This document shows positions 51,523-62,387 of a stretch of DNA of 64,000 bases, in pieces. Under the pieces are notes generated by a model. The model had not been told where the DNA came from. It searched no databases and saw only the letters and a program-made list of their open reading frames with translations. A program made the position numbers and the translations under genes. Source of the stretch: Sodalis sp. Ffu (GTDB lineage: Bacteria > Pseudomonadota > Gammaproteobacteria > Enterobacterales > Enterobacteriaceae); assembly GCA_024748595.1 (NCBI GenBank), contig CP072944.1, positions 466,001 through 530,000 of the forward strand. The letters run 5' to 3'. Every line of letters begins with the position of its first letter. The stretch's first letter is position 1.

Positions 51523-52649
51523 TTAAAATAATAATAGCCACTAGAAAAGCTCGTTTATCATCGAGGCACTCTGGCAGATACAATCATGTCACGAATAAAA
51601 CAACTATTCAATGGAGCCCTGATGTTACTAGATGACTAGCCCAGCTAAAGTTTGAATGGCAGTATTGGCCAAAATACCCCACTGTCGTACCCTGAAATTT
51701 TATTCAATTTTAACCATATTTCTCGCGGCCAAAGCTGCCACCCCATCCCCGGTTGCCTTCATTCATCAAGCTTCACACAATAACCTTCTTGCATGCTACA
51801 CAATTAACTACAGATCCTCATACTTCACTGTTATAACACAGCATAAAATGTCCTACGGTATTGTCGCTATCTCACCAGTTACAAATAGACAGCTTGAAAA
51901 CATTGATACTACTCTTTTTTATTTCACGATCTAAAAAAAGCCGCCAATACCATACTGGCTGTTAAAACTGACTGAACATACATATCAAAAAAGATTTGCT
52001 TGCAATATATAGATATACGCCGGATGCTTAAATTCAAGGTTTATCAGATATTCAATAATATGCCTAACTGGTAAGCTGTGTTGAAGATTTATTCAATCAT
52101 CGTTTGCTGGTGACCCTAATGTTCTGTGTATTTAACTGCATAAAGTTTAAACAGTGAAGAAATATCATTTAAGATGACTATAATAATTATTTAAATAATT
52201 ATATATATAATAACTTAAAATAAGCTATTATATATATAAAATATTGATATTTATCACATATTCATGTACTTTAGATTATTAATAAACTACGTATATGACA
52301 ATAATAGTGTTACACTTATAAATAAACTGTTTGGCTCGATAGCATAAAAACGGATAAACGAGACCTCAGCGAAAATGATCCAATTGTGTACTCCATTGTT
52401 GCTTTAACCACAATAAAATTAATGAGGATATAGCTTCTAACGCTTCGTAGCCTCGTCAAAAGTTTAGGCTGTAAGCAATATACTTTGTGTGACGTCCACT
52501 TTTAATTAAGGAATAATATGCTGCTTACATCGTTCTCTATGTAATACTTACGTATGGGTATAATATTTGTAATTTACTCATCCACCTATTAGGATGGTGT
52601 GGGCCAAAGAGCAAGCTTACATCAGCTTAATCTATGAAAGGAGAAAGAA
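51523..52649. other. Gene-free stretch between IS relic and slyA
   Basis: Contains atgtcacgaataaa at 51587 (an IS-family tract), an unassigned 92-codon frame (51656-51934) without a recognisable family, and an AT-rich near-palindrome at 52199-52239. Confidence 0.5.
52199..52239. repeat. AT-rich near-perfect palindrome, 19-bp arms
   Basis: Arms 52199-52217 and 52221-52239 pair with one mismatch around a three-base loop; mostly alternating TA. Low complexity makes chance or slippage a plausible origin. Confidence 0.6.
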
Positions 52650-53084
52650 TTGGAATCGCCATTAGGATCAGATTTAGCGCGACTTGTTCGGGTATGGCGC
52701 GCTTTAATTGACCATCGTTTAAAGCCCTTAGAACTCACACAAACGCATTGGATCACTTTACATAATATTTGTCAGTTACCTCCTGAGCAGTCGCAGATTC
52801 AATTGGCAAAAGCTATCGGCATCGAACAGCCATCTTTGGTTCGGACTCTGGATCAGCTCGAAGATAAAGGGCTTATCATCCGGCATATCTGCGCCAATGA
52901 CCGGCGGGCGAAGCGAATAAAGCTGACTGAATCTGCCGAGCCTATTATCAAAAAAGTGAATAATGTTATCAACAGTACCCGAGACGAAATTTTAAATGGC
53001 ATTAGCCAAAAGGAGATTCAGTTATTGAATAATATGATTGCCAAGCTAGAGAAAAATATTCTAGAGCTTTATAATAAAACTTGA
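52650..53084 (+). CDS. slyA: SlyA, MarR-family transcription regulator
   Basis: Winged-helix dimeric regulator that in enterobacteria antagonises H-NS at many promoters. 144 residues, as in E. coli: [36 protein letters not shown], the recognition region [29 protein letters not shown], and wing [14 protein letters not shown]. The start is a TTG at 52650 with AAGGAG six bases ahead (52638-52643) and an in-frame stop just upstream, so the non-ATG start is well supported; E. coli slyA also uses TTG. Convergent with slyB; a shared hairpin lies between. Confidence 0.95.
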   Translation: MESPLGSDLARLVRVWRALIDHRLKPLELTQTHWITLHNICQLPPEQSQIQLAKAIGIEQPSLVRTLDQLEDKGLIIRHICANDRRAKRIKLTESAEPIIKKVNNVINSTRDEILNGISQKEIQLLNNMIAKLEKNILELYNKT

Positions 53085-53107
53085 TGAATTAGATCACTGT
53101 CACTTAT

Positions 53108-53144
53108 GCATACAAAACCGGCCCAAAAGACCGGTTTTGTATGC
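53108..53144. terminator. Shared slyA/slyB terminator hairpin
   Basis: Perfect 14-bp arms 53108-53121 (gcatacaaaaccgg) and 53131-53144 with a nine-base loop, between convergent slyA and slyB. The A/T runs inside the arms give a U-rich segment on either strand. It probably serves both genes. Confidence 0.75.
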
Positions 53145-53162
53145 ACTGTTTACTACTGTTCA

Positions 53163-53629
53163 CTACCTCGGTGAAACAGTAATGCTCCGGCTATTATTAA
53201 TCAATAGTACTCGCTGCCCAACGCTAAAATGTGTATTACCCTGCTTCTGTACAAGCATAACGGTATTGCCATCGTCTTTACGAATTTCCATTTCAACGCC
53301 ATGGACACGATTAATCGTGTTCTCAACGTTTGAACCGACCAACCACCGGCCATGGTACCTGCCACAGTTGTTAGGTTTCGACCCGTACCGCCACCTACTG
53401 TATTACCCAGCAGCCCCCCCAACACTGCGCCACTTAATGCGCCAATGACATTCGAATCTTCACCACCCTGTATTTGTACCGGCCGTACACCCACCAAAGT
53501 ACCGTAAGTCACACTTTGAACCTGCTTGGCTTGAGATGCAGAGTAAACATCATCGGAAAGCGTACTGTTATTGGTACAACCAACCAACATGGTACCCATC
53601 AGGACCACCATGATCAAACGTTCTATCAT
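53163..53629 (-). pseudogene. slyB: SlyB, glycine-zipper outer-membrane lipoprotein (frameshifted)
   Basis: Starts at 53629 with MIERLIMVVLMGTMLVGCTN (lipobox LVGC). The glycine zipper follows: NVIGALSGAVLGGLLGNTVGGGTGRNL. After GTMAGG the frame shifts and continues nonsensically to 53201. The expected C terminus is intact in the adjacent frame, as NVENTINRVHGVEMEIRKDDG and then VMLVQKQGNTHFSVGQRV, ending SITVSPR at a stop at 53163. One base appears to be missing in ccaaccaccgg at 53340-53350. The lipoprotein domain may still be made. An internally deleted copy of slyB lies at 39.3 kb. Confidence 0.9.
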
Positions 53630-55382
53630 AAAAACTCCAGTTAATATGTCGTTTTTTAAGGTAAACCAGATAAAATAGAGCATTGTGCTTATTACATCAT
53701 ACACCGCTGAAATGGATAAGCTGGTCATTGCAAAATACAAAAGATTAAATTAATTATATATATTTAAAAATATAAACTACGAACTAACAATTCAAGATCA
53801 TTAGGTATTGCAATTATTAAATATTAATTATAATATATTATATATTTAATAATAATTTTTGAAATCATTGTGTATTTTTATGATTTGTTAGTGGTCAAGC
53901 TGAGTAAATTTAAACACATTTAGTCACTTTTTAAGTAGAAAATTATAGAAATAAACGTATTATGCTGTTTATCATTGATGCACATGCCGTATCGCAAATC
54001 GGCCACGTTATAACTATTTATTCCAATTAATATTAGAATAAATAGATCCTATACAGTATCGACAAACAAGATGATACTTTCTCCAGTTCGTCAATTGAAC
54101 ACCGCTTCACATTTTGTTCCAAAGCTAAGACTGTTTATTATGGATGTATCTTGGTGAAACGACAGCAAACGTCTACTACAAGCAATTTTAAAATTACTAA
54201 TTAAAAAAGCTACACACGCTCTCATAAAATATAACTTTAACTGTCATTCAGTTGGACACTACAACCTTTTTTGCTTATTGTGATAAAATCACATATTCAT
54301 TGAAAAACTATTCAGGCTACAGTTATAATAATTATAGCTGTATTGATGTACAAATTGATTTGTATCTAATGCTGCGAGAATTACAAGATTTTATAGACAA
54401 CATTTTAAATTATAATCGCCCTCTACGTTGTTGCTCCGGATCCTACCTGCATCAGTTAAAGTGGTTAACGTTAACGTCATGATAAAAATTTTTACAGCAA
54501 TATCTCTCATATTGGAAAGTTAAATCGCACAATCAGGAAATCCCCGTAGCTGACATAAGTCATGTCGCCTCGGTTAATACTACTATATATAACATGATCG
54601 GCTTTGATTTATCGTGGAATGAATGTAACACATGCAAAATCATTACTTAGTCGCTTGAGATACGCATGGTGGCGATAATATCGCTGCTTACAAAAAACAT
54701 ATCGTTATTCAACCCAAAAGGCTCCTACTACTGGTTGGATAATACTGAGATAATTAGACAGTTAGACAGTGGTCAATCAATATTTAACAGGAAGTTATGA
54801 CCACTGAAAGCAAAAGTATCGGTTACCATCGATACTCTATGGGGTGACACAGAGATATACTAATAAAATAACTATTGGCAGCATGATACTACCAAATGAA
54901 ATTAAGAATGCTTATCACTACACGAATGACTGAACAACCTTAATAAAAAAACTCCGAGCTAGCTTTATTCAAGAAAGCGTATCGATGGTTTTGACATGTA
55001 CACTGATTTTTCTCAAGCGCTCGCCTTATTACTTCTTACAATCAATCCGGCGGCAAATTTGCGTTATCGGGAGTATTGCTGCATAGCAGTTAACAGGACT
55101 CTGACGGTGATGTCAGATATCATCCATCAATAAAGTGGGTAAGTGCGCTTCATTTTACGAACAACAATTGACTTGCCTCAGTGTGACCTATACCTTTTGC
55201 TTCTGCTACAACGATGGCCAATATGTACAATAGATTCTCTTTGAAATGGCCGCGCATCTTTATCGTTCTTCAAGATAGGATCATCGTTAACGACTGCATC
55301 CTAGTTAGCATTGATGGTTAATATTGAGATTTTTAGCACCTCAGTGCACAATAACGTTACTGATTGCCGCATACTTAATATT
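53630..55382. other. Gene-free stretch between slyB and pdxH
   Basis: 1.75 kb. A 76-codon frame at 54252-54482 is unassigned. E. coli has mliC and anmK here; I could not match either with confidence. A tttattcaagaaagc at 54964 resembles an IS end. Confidence 0.5.
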
Positions 55383-56033
55383 ATGACAAAACAGCAAATT
55401 GATATTACCACACTGCGTCGAGAATATACTCAAGGTGGCTTGAGTCGATCAAATTTAACTGCTGAACCGATGGAATTATTCGCTCTGTGGCTGAAGCAAG
55501 CTTGTACAGCCCAGCTTCCAGATGCCACAGCCATGTGTGTGGCATCTGTGGATGATACTGGTCAGCCTTATCAGCGGTTGGTATTGCTGAAACATTTCGA
55601 TAATCAAGGCATGGTATTTTATACCAATTTAAGTAGCCGCAAAGCTAAACAGTTGACGCATAATCCGCGTATCAGTTTGCACTTTCCCTGGCATGCACTG
55701 GAGCGACAGGTGATGGTACTGGGGAAGGTGCAACAATTGTCAGTATCGGAAGTGATCACATACTTTCATAACCGTCCTCGAGACAGCCAGATTAGTGCCT
55801 GGGTTTCTCGTCAATCGAGCCGCATTTCTGCCCGTAGTGTGCTTGAAAATAAATTTCTTAAATTAAAACAAAAATTTTTGCAGGGGCCAGTGCCTCTGCC
55901 CAGTTTTTGGGGAGGTTATCGAGTGAGCATTGACGCCATGGAATTCTGGCAAGGCGGTAAGTACCGACTGCATGATCGATTCATTTATCAACGTGCAAAA
56001 AGCAGCTGGCGCATTGACCGATTATCGCCTTAA
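55383..56033 (+). CDS. pdxH: PdxH, pyridoxine 5'-phosphate oxidase
   Basis: FMN enzyme making pyridoxal 5'-phosphate from PNP or PMP. From the ATG at 55383 ([20 protein letters not shown]) it has 216 residues (E. coli 218). Motifs: [28 protein letters not shown] (FMN site), [68 protein letters not shown]. An in-frame ATG 72 bases upstream gives residues foreign to the family. Followed by tyrS as in E. coli. PLP is needed by SufS and Alr. Confidence 0.95.
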   Translation: MTKQQIDITTLRREYTQGGLSRSNLTAEPMELFALWLKQACTAQLPDATAMCVASVDDTGQPYQRLVLLKHFDNQGMVFYTNLSSRKAKQLTHNPRISLHFPWHALERQVMVLGKVQQLSVSEVITYFHNRPRDSQISAWVSRQSSRISARSVLENKFLKLKQKFLQGPVPLPSFWGGYRVSIDAMEFWQGGKYRLHDRFIYQRAKSSWRIDRLSP

Positions 56034-56104
56034 TTTTTTTGCTATTTAATTAACCTCTTACAGGCTACGTAGTGATGTGGGCTTCTACAATAATGGTTTT
56101 TTTG

Positions 56105-57376
56105 ATGATAAGTAATAATTTGATACAACATTTACAGGAGCGGGGCCTCATTGCGCAGGTCACAGATAAAAAAGCGTTAGCTGAACGGTTGGTCGCAGGA
56201 CCGATTGTTCTTTATTGTGGTTTTGATCCTACCGCCGACAGCTTACATTTGGGTCATTTAGTGCCATTGCTGTGTCTAAAACATTTTCAACTGGCCGGGC
56301 ATCGCCCGGTGGCGCTTATGGGTGGTGCCACCGGGCTGATTGGCGATCCCAGTTTTAAGACAACTGAACGTAAGCTGAATACCACAGAGATCGTGCAAAA
56401 ATGGTCTGAAAAGATTAAACACCAGATCTCACCATTCCTTGATTTTAATTGCGGTAACAATAGTGCCATTATAGCTAACAATTATGACTGGTTTGGGTCT
56501 ATGAACGTGCTGACCTTCCTGCGCGATATCGGTAAACATTTTTCCGTAAATCAGATGATTAATAAAGAAGCGGTAAAAAAGCGTTTAAATCGTGATGACA
56601 GCGGCATCTCCTTCACTGAGTTCTCTTATAACTTATTGCAAAGCTACGATTTTGCCTACCTGAATAAACAATATGGTGTGATATTGCAAATTGGTGGCTC
56701 TGACCAGTGGGGCAATATCACCAACGGTATTAATTTAACGCGCCGTATGCATCAAAACAGCGTCTACGGTTTGACGGTGCCACTGATTACTAAATCTGAT
56801 GGTAGCAAATTTGGTAAAACAGAAAGAGACGCGGTGTGGCTGGATGCCAATAAGACTAGTCCTTATAAGTTCTATCAATTCTGGATCAATACGGCGGACA
56901 ACAATGTCTACCGCTTCTTTAAGTTTTTTACCTTTATGGATATCGCAGCAATCAACGCATTGGAGGCGGAAGATCGCGACAGCGGCAAACCGCGTGCTCA
57001 ATACATATTAGCAGAAGAGATAACACGTATGGTGCATGGAGAACAAGGATTAGCGGCAGCACAGCGCATCAGCACCAGCCTCTTCACCGGCGCGCTATCC
57101 GACTTGACCGAAGGCGATTTCGCACAACTTGCTCAAGATGGTATACCGACGGTGATACTAGAAACTGGCGCGGATTTGCAGCATGCGTTAGTTGCAGCTG
57201 AACTAGTCCCCTCTCGGGGACAAGCTCGTACCACTATTAGCTCCAGAGCGATAACGGTCAATGGTGAAAAACAGGAGGCGGTGGAGTATGTATTCCGTAA
57301 TACTGATCGGCTGTATGGTCGCTATACATTATTGCGTCGTGGCAAAAAGCATTATTGCCTGATCAACTGGGAATAA
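56105..57376 (+). CDS. tyrS: TyrRS, tyrosyl-tRNA synthetase
   Basis: Class I synthetase charging tRNA-Tyr. HIGH-type motif in [20 protein letters not shown] (about 35-55), [45 protein letters not shown], the KMSKS equivalent [11 protein letters not shown] (about 230), and a C-terminal S4-like domain ([20 protein letters not shown]). The ATG at 56105 ([14 protein letters not shown]) aligns with E. coli; in-frame ATGs upstream (56072, 56093) add unrelated residues and none has a good ribosome site. 423 residues (E. coli 424). Confidence 0.94.
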   Translation: MISNNLIQHLQERGLIAQVTDKKALAERLVAGPIVLYCGFDPTADSLHLGHLVPLLCLKHFQLAGHRPVALMGGATGLIGDPSFKTTERKLNTTEIVQKWSEKIKHQISPFLDFNCGNNSAIIANNYDWFGSMNVLTFLRDIGKHFSVNQMINKEAVKKRLNRDDSGISFTEFSYNLLQSYDFAYLNKQYGVILQIGGSDQWGNITNGINLTRRMHQNSVYGLTVPLITKSDGSKFGKTERDAVWLDANKTSPYKFYQFWINTADNNVYRFFKFFTFMDIAAINALEAEDRDSGKPRAQYILAEEITRMVHGEQGLAAAQRISTSLFTGALSDLTEGDFAQLAQDGIPTVILETGADLQHALVAAELVPSRGQARTTISSRAITVNGEKQEAVEYVFRNTDRLYGRYTLLRRGKKHYCLINWE

Positions 57377-57865
57377 TGAAGTTCATTCTGATCATTCGTA
57401 ATAATCGAAGTTTGAAGGTGTTAAATAAATTTTAGTGAAGAATATTTTTTATTCCAGTTTGCTCCTTAGGTCGGGACCAGCAACTTCTTTATGATGTTTT
57501 TATGCACTAACATAGGCTGCCCCAATATATAGCGCTAAATACCTATAAGTTTTTCAACTACACTGGTGTGGTCACTGGACCACACTTTACGTACAATCAG
57601 TCAAAACAGCTAAATCTTCAACATAATTTAACCTATTTAACCCAAGCATTTTATGTGCTACTAAAAAAGTTTGTATTGTTTGTGCTGTAAGTAGTGCAAT
57701 TTTATTGCAAAATAGACGATGGTTGTCTTACGAGGCGTGCCTTCTCTAGTATCTATTATGGCCTAGTAGCCAGTTGGACAATTTTACCAGCCGATTATTT
57801 AAATCTCATTAAAATATGGAGTTCAGTGAAAGAATAGATACATCAGAAGTAATGTAATTGACCTA

Positions 57866-57917
57866 TGAACCATATAATACTAGTATGAAATTGAACCATA
57901 TAATACTAGTATGAAAT
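57866..57917. repeat. Tandem duplication, 2 x 26 bp
   Basis: The 26-base unit beginning tgaaccatataatactagta occurs twice back to back (57866-57891, 57892-57917) without a mismatch. Confidence 0.88.
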
Positions 57918-58096
57918 AAAAAATTTACTTCGCCTGTTTCATTTGCATTATAGTCACCATTTTAATACTGTTCCACCTCCAGGCCGTGACAAATTGAGTT
58001 GAGCAGGAACAAACACATCAATCGCTATTTTGTATGTAAACAACGTTGTTTTCACATCGTGAATATGGAAGCACGATTCGGCATCGTCTGTACAGT

Positions 58097-58622
58097 AGCT
58101 TTGTTGAAAAGCTAGTTATAGCACATTTTCTCATTAAGGAGGAAATTATTTTATTTTGGGTACAGCTACATATATCCCCCTAAAGAGCATCGTGATAACA
58201 ACCTTATTGTTTAGATTGATTGTTCTTTGTTAAACGTTATTAACCTACCATCTGATTTCTTTGAACCAGTAGCATACCCCTGGTCATAATTCCTGTCGGT
58301 GATAGATTTCTTAATTTTCCATGCACTTTTATTAAAAAACTTCAGCCCAATAGTAACGTCGTAGCGACATATGATCAATTTTACCACTAATCGAATTTTT
58401 TATGACATTATTTTAATATTGAGCCTGTGTACTGATACAGTAGAGTATCAGGCGACAACGTAGAGTAACCTACTATATTGAAAATAAAATCTATACAAAT
58501 TTTTAATGTTCTCGTATTAGTTAAAATTTATTTTAACACCAATACAACTAAGATGCTCATCTTAGAATAGCGAACTGATCGCCCCTTCACTCATTAGAAA
58601 AATTCGATTTATTCAATACACT
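58097..58622 (-). mobile_element. Decayed IS903-like element
   Basis: Left end agctttgttgaa (58097) and right end gatttattcaatacactgc (58606-58624). On the minus strand it reads LRCRLILYCIS near 58425-58470 (compare LRCPDYSCVS) and LKFFNKSAWKIKK near 58315-58350 (compare LKVFGEGEWKVKK). The tract agagcatcgtgataacaac (58185) parallels agagcatcgtgataccaac at 50919 in the 50.7-kb copy. About 530 bases, so internally deleted. Confidence 0.78.
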
Positions 58623-59356
58623 GCTAATACAAATTAGATCGCTGAGAAGAACCGCCCCTGACATGGCCCATTGATGAGCAGGTTAATGCTGATAAAAGTC
58701 GGGTGATTGTTAATTAACATTTCACAGAAAATAATAACTTAAAAGGTTGGGACTATCGACTAGCTCTGAGAAGAACCGCCATGTTATAAATAGAATGACT
58801 CTTCGATGAAATTCTCCTGACATTATCAGAATACAATTCATATAAAGGAAATATCATTCCTTTAGCGCATTGACTAAGTATACATGTCATCAAATAGCGG
58901 CTTGAAACCTTATTAAGGTGATAAAGCTATTATCCTGTAAAACTATATGCTTCCCTTGCTATCGCAGATGAACAGTGCATGATGGATATCAACATGTTGG
59001 ATAACATATTTAAACCATCTTTTGTTTATATGCAAGCATACCCATGAAAAAGGTAGGCGATTACACCAGCAAGTGGTGATTGAACAGCTAAAATTTCTAG
59101 ACTAAGATGCGTTCAATGGCCCGGACATGCTTCGCTGAAAATGCTACCTTCTGAGTAACTTACCTAAAATATAGGTAAGCACATTTATCCGGATCATGGT
59201 TTGCGGTTTTTATCGTTTTCGTGCAGATATAGTTAACTAGTGGATGCTGAAAAATTGCTATTATTTTTTTGGTGTAATTTGATATTGCACCCACTGTGCA
59301 TAACTTTAAAACTATTGCACGCGATCATTTTTATTGATATTTAAGGAACCGTATTC

Positions 59357-60427
59357 ATGCCTCGTCCAATTATTGCAACACTGGATACTGCCGCGTTAAC
59401 GTCAAATTTAGCTGTAGTCCGTCGTCACGCGCCCAACGCGCGCGTGTGGTCAGTTGTCAAAGCCAATGCCTACGGTCACGGGCTGAATGCCGTTTGGCAG
59501 CAATTACAACAAACAGACGGTTTTGCGCTGCTCGATCTTAACGAAGCAATAACGTTGCGAGAAGAGGGATGGCAAGGCCCCATTCTATTGCTGGAAGGAT
59601 TTTTTCAACCAACCGATCTGGCGGAAATCGATCGTTACCGATTAACCACTACCGTGCACAGTACTTGGCAAATTGATGCATTGGCGCGAATGATACCCCT
59701 AGCTCCTTTTGATATCTATCTTAAACTTAATAGCGGCATGAATCGGTTAGGATTTAACGAGCAGCAGTTGCATACTGCTTGGCAGGCGCTGAGCGCACTA
59801 AAACAAGTTGCATCATTGACGTTAATGACCCATTTTGCTTATGCAGATATACCAGAAGGTATTGCGGAGCAAATGGCAGTCGTATACCGCGTCGGTGAAG
59901 GATTACATGGGCCACGTTGTCTCGCCAACTCCGCCGCCACCTTGTGGCATCCAACGACACATTGGCAATGGATACGGCCCGGCATTATTCTATATGGTGC
60001 CTCCCCCAGCGGCGATTGGAAGCATGTTGCCGATAGCGGTTTGCGGCCGGTTATGACGCTACACAGTGAATTAATCGCGGTGCAGCAGGTCCCAGCAGCT
60101 GGGCGTATCGGCTATGGCGGATACTATCGCTCCGAAGAGACACAGCGTATCGGAGTAGTAGCCTGTGGCTATGCCGATGGATATCCGCGCCATGCGCCTA
60201 CCGGTACGCCAATATGGGTGGACGGTGTTTGCACCCGTACCCTTGGTACCGTTTCCATGGATATGCTGATGGTGGATCTGCAACCTTGTCCGCAGGCGCG
60301 TATCGGTTCGCCGGTAGAGTTTTGGGGCAATCATATTAAAATCGATGATGTTGCAACGCGAGCCGGCACGTTGGGGTATGAACTGATGAGCTCACTGGCG
60401 CCCAGGGTGCCTATCAATATCCTCTAA
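59357..60427 (+). CDS. dadX: Alanine racemase (DadX type)
   Basis: PLP enzyme interconverting L- and D-alanine, the source of D-Ala for peptidoglycan. PLP lysine in VWSVVKANAYGHG (about 35). The other hallmarks are LKLNSGMNRLGF, ANSAATLWHP, RPGIILYGASPSG, GYADGYPRHAPTGTPI and the second catalytic Tyr in GRIGYGGYY. TVSMDMLMVDLQPCPQA follows. 356 residues, the DadX length; the sequence follows E. coli DadX (GFALLDLNEAITLREEGW, IKIDDVATRAGTLGYELM) more closely than Alr. As no other racemase is in view it may serve the biosynthetic role. No dadA is seen upstream. Confidence 0.92.
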   Translation: MPRPIIATLDTAALTSNLAVVRRHAPNARVWSVVKANAYGHGLNAVWQQLQQTDGFALLDLNEAITLREEGWQGPILLLEGFFQPTDLAEIDRYRLTTTVHSTWQIDALARMIPLAPFDIYLKLNSGMNRLGFNEQQLHTAWQALSALKQVASLTLMTHFAYADIPEGIAEQMAVVYRVGEGLHGPRCLANSAATLWHPTTHWQWIRPGIILYGASPSGDWKHVADSGLRPVMTLHSELIAVQQVPAAGRIGYGGYYRSEETQRIGVVACGYADGYPRHAPTGTPIWVDGVCTRTLGTVSMDMLMVDLQPCPQARIGSPVEFWGNHIKIDDVATRAGTLGYELMSSLAPRVPINIL

Positions 60428-62387
60428 ACAATGGACCGCACCATAGCTTTTAGTGAAGACCCTGGCCCTAATTTGGCAAACTTTAACTGACTTATCGCCC
60501 ATATGCCTAAATTTATTAAAAGACAAGTATTTTTAATAATCATAAGCATTGTAATCATCTGCTGACAACAGCTTTAATAGCTCACTAAGTCCAAATACGA
60601 TGTCCTATTAAGCGGGGTGCACATGAGAAGCACATGAAACTAGTGTTAGTATAAATCAGTACCAGCAATAATGCCAGTATCAACCATTGACCGTCGACGT
60701 TACGATCATTTTATAAAGCATCTCCCAGCACTATCAGCATAATGCTCTAGCTTGTATGTGACGCAATAAATTATTCAACTGCCGATGAAGTGTTAATAAA
60801 GCACCTACGCTTCGTCGACAACGCGTAGGTGTGCATGTTGTTGCACCGTGAAGTAAGGCGGAAATGGATTAGGTAAACTCAACCTAAGAGGGCGACAATT
60901 GAAATGTAACAGCAGACTTTTTAGTGGCAGCCTAAATAACAAGGCGGCGACAAAAGAATTTTATAATAACGGATACCATTTTCGCAAGATAAATATAACT
61001 GAAGTCTATCAGTTGAAATCAAACCAATATCTACCTTAGTAGCGATCTTTTCAATCAAGGCGTTGAGTTTTTGAGAGATAGTGGCACGGGATAGAACATC
61101 AACAGCAAACTGTTGTAGCTAGAGTGGATATCCCATCGGTAGAAGAACACGGTTTTTACGTCTAGCCAGAATAGCAATTCTAATAGAGGTATAAGTTATA
61201 GAAGCTAATCTTCTAGATAGCCGCTGAGTGACAATGCTTAGCCTGTTTCAGTTGTACCGTACACTAATCATCGCCACATTGATCTGCTTTGGCAGACTCT
61301 GATATTACGAAAGTATAACATCCAAGCTAAGAAGGTAGTAAGAAAGCAAATGATAATTGAAACGTGTATTGGAATAAAATGATACAGATTTAAGTGTATC
61401 TAACTTACCAGATAAGTGGCTAAACAATTTTTACTTTCATGTAAGAAAGTAATAGTCGTCGACAATATATTTATTCACAAAGCCTGTGTATTTGCGAAAG
61501 CATACTGGATACCCTGAGCGGTTTTATTTTGTCATATTAGCTATGCAAGAGCTGAAATATTTAACTAGAATGCGAGTAAGCCGCGTTTGATGAATCCTTG
61601 TTATCACATTTTAATTAATGATTTTAAACTTTGGCCTTATTAACAAATTTTTTTGTTATTGATCGTGATCGATAAAATATTATTACTCGACGCTCATGCT
61701 GAAACAAATGGTAGAAGATTGCAGAGATATCGTGGAGATCACGTCTTACATATTCAAGACAGTTAATTATGAATAATCGCGGCTAATTTGTACATCATGA
61801 TCAGATAGCAAATGGGTATAAATTTCTATTTAAGAGTATGCTTAAATGAATATATAACTTGCCTGCTCCGGCGTTGATACAATTTGCCGGTGATCGTCTC
61901 TCAACTTACATGAACATTCATCTCTTTCACCAGTGGTGGTATGGATAGTTTGAATCAAGCAGGCCATTAAATAAACTGGTGCCCTTAATTAGGAACATCA
62001 AAACCCATTATTGGCATCTAACACGCAGGATGTATAGCCAGCACCTACTTGAATCAAGAGATTAAAATAGCGCGCAGGTTGAAATAGATATACGATCTAG
62101 ATCTGATACAACATATTGCAGTCGTGCCACTGATGAGTTAATGTTAAAACATTCGCATCAATATTCACGATTTGTTTACCTTAATGTAAAAATAAAGTTT
62201 TTTTAAGCAATATTTAGACCAAACATTTTGCGCTGCCGATCAGATTTTATGGGCAATGACCATAAACTACCTAGTGAAAGCATTAAGGCACTGTGTGAAG
62301 CTAAGTCATAATAAGCAATAGAGAATTCTTGCTATGTTAACTGGTTAAGTATCTCAATAATATACATAGTCGTGAAAGCACAAGAGT
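60428..62387. other. Gene-free 2-kb stretch between alr and lysS
   Basis: Holds an unrecognised broken frame (60921-61185, minus), a nine-base hairpin at 60802-60831 (cacctacgc/gcgtaggtg), and IS-like pieces at about 61470 and 61620-61640 (gattttaaactttggcc). Confidence 0.5.
60921..61185 (-). pseudogene. Unrecognised broken reading frame
   Basis: About 88 codons on the minus strand with a single internal TAG, reading protein-like sequence: IAILARRKNRVLLPMGYPL, stop, LQQFAVDVLSRATISQKLN, then ALIEKIATKVDIGLI and LQLYLSCENGIRYY, ending at a TAA (60921). The composition and amphipathic pattern look like a real protein that acquired a stop, but I do not recognise the family. No start or ribosome site is evident. 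Confidence 0.35.

Larger units (their letters stand above)
57377..59356. other. Gene-free 2-kb stretch between tyrS and alr
   Basis: E. coli pdxY, next to tyrS, is not visible. The stretch holds a 26-bp tandem duplication, an IS relic (58097-58622), and the sequence ctgagaagaaccgcc repeated near 58642 and 58769. Confidence 0.55.

Noticed and set aside
51656-51934. 92-codon frame with a possible signal peptide before slyA
   Set aside because: The hydrophobic start could be a decayed exported protein, but I could not assign it and no start signal is clear.
54252-54482. 76-codon frame where E. coli has mliC
   Set aside because: Only a vague resemblance to MliC (a single Cys and an ITYSLKN stretch); too weak to call.
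58633-58785. Repeated ctgagaagaaccgcc
   Set aside because: Only two 15-base copies about 127 bases apart, without other shared sequence; could be chance or a small duplication.
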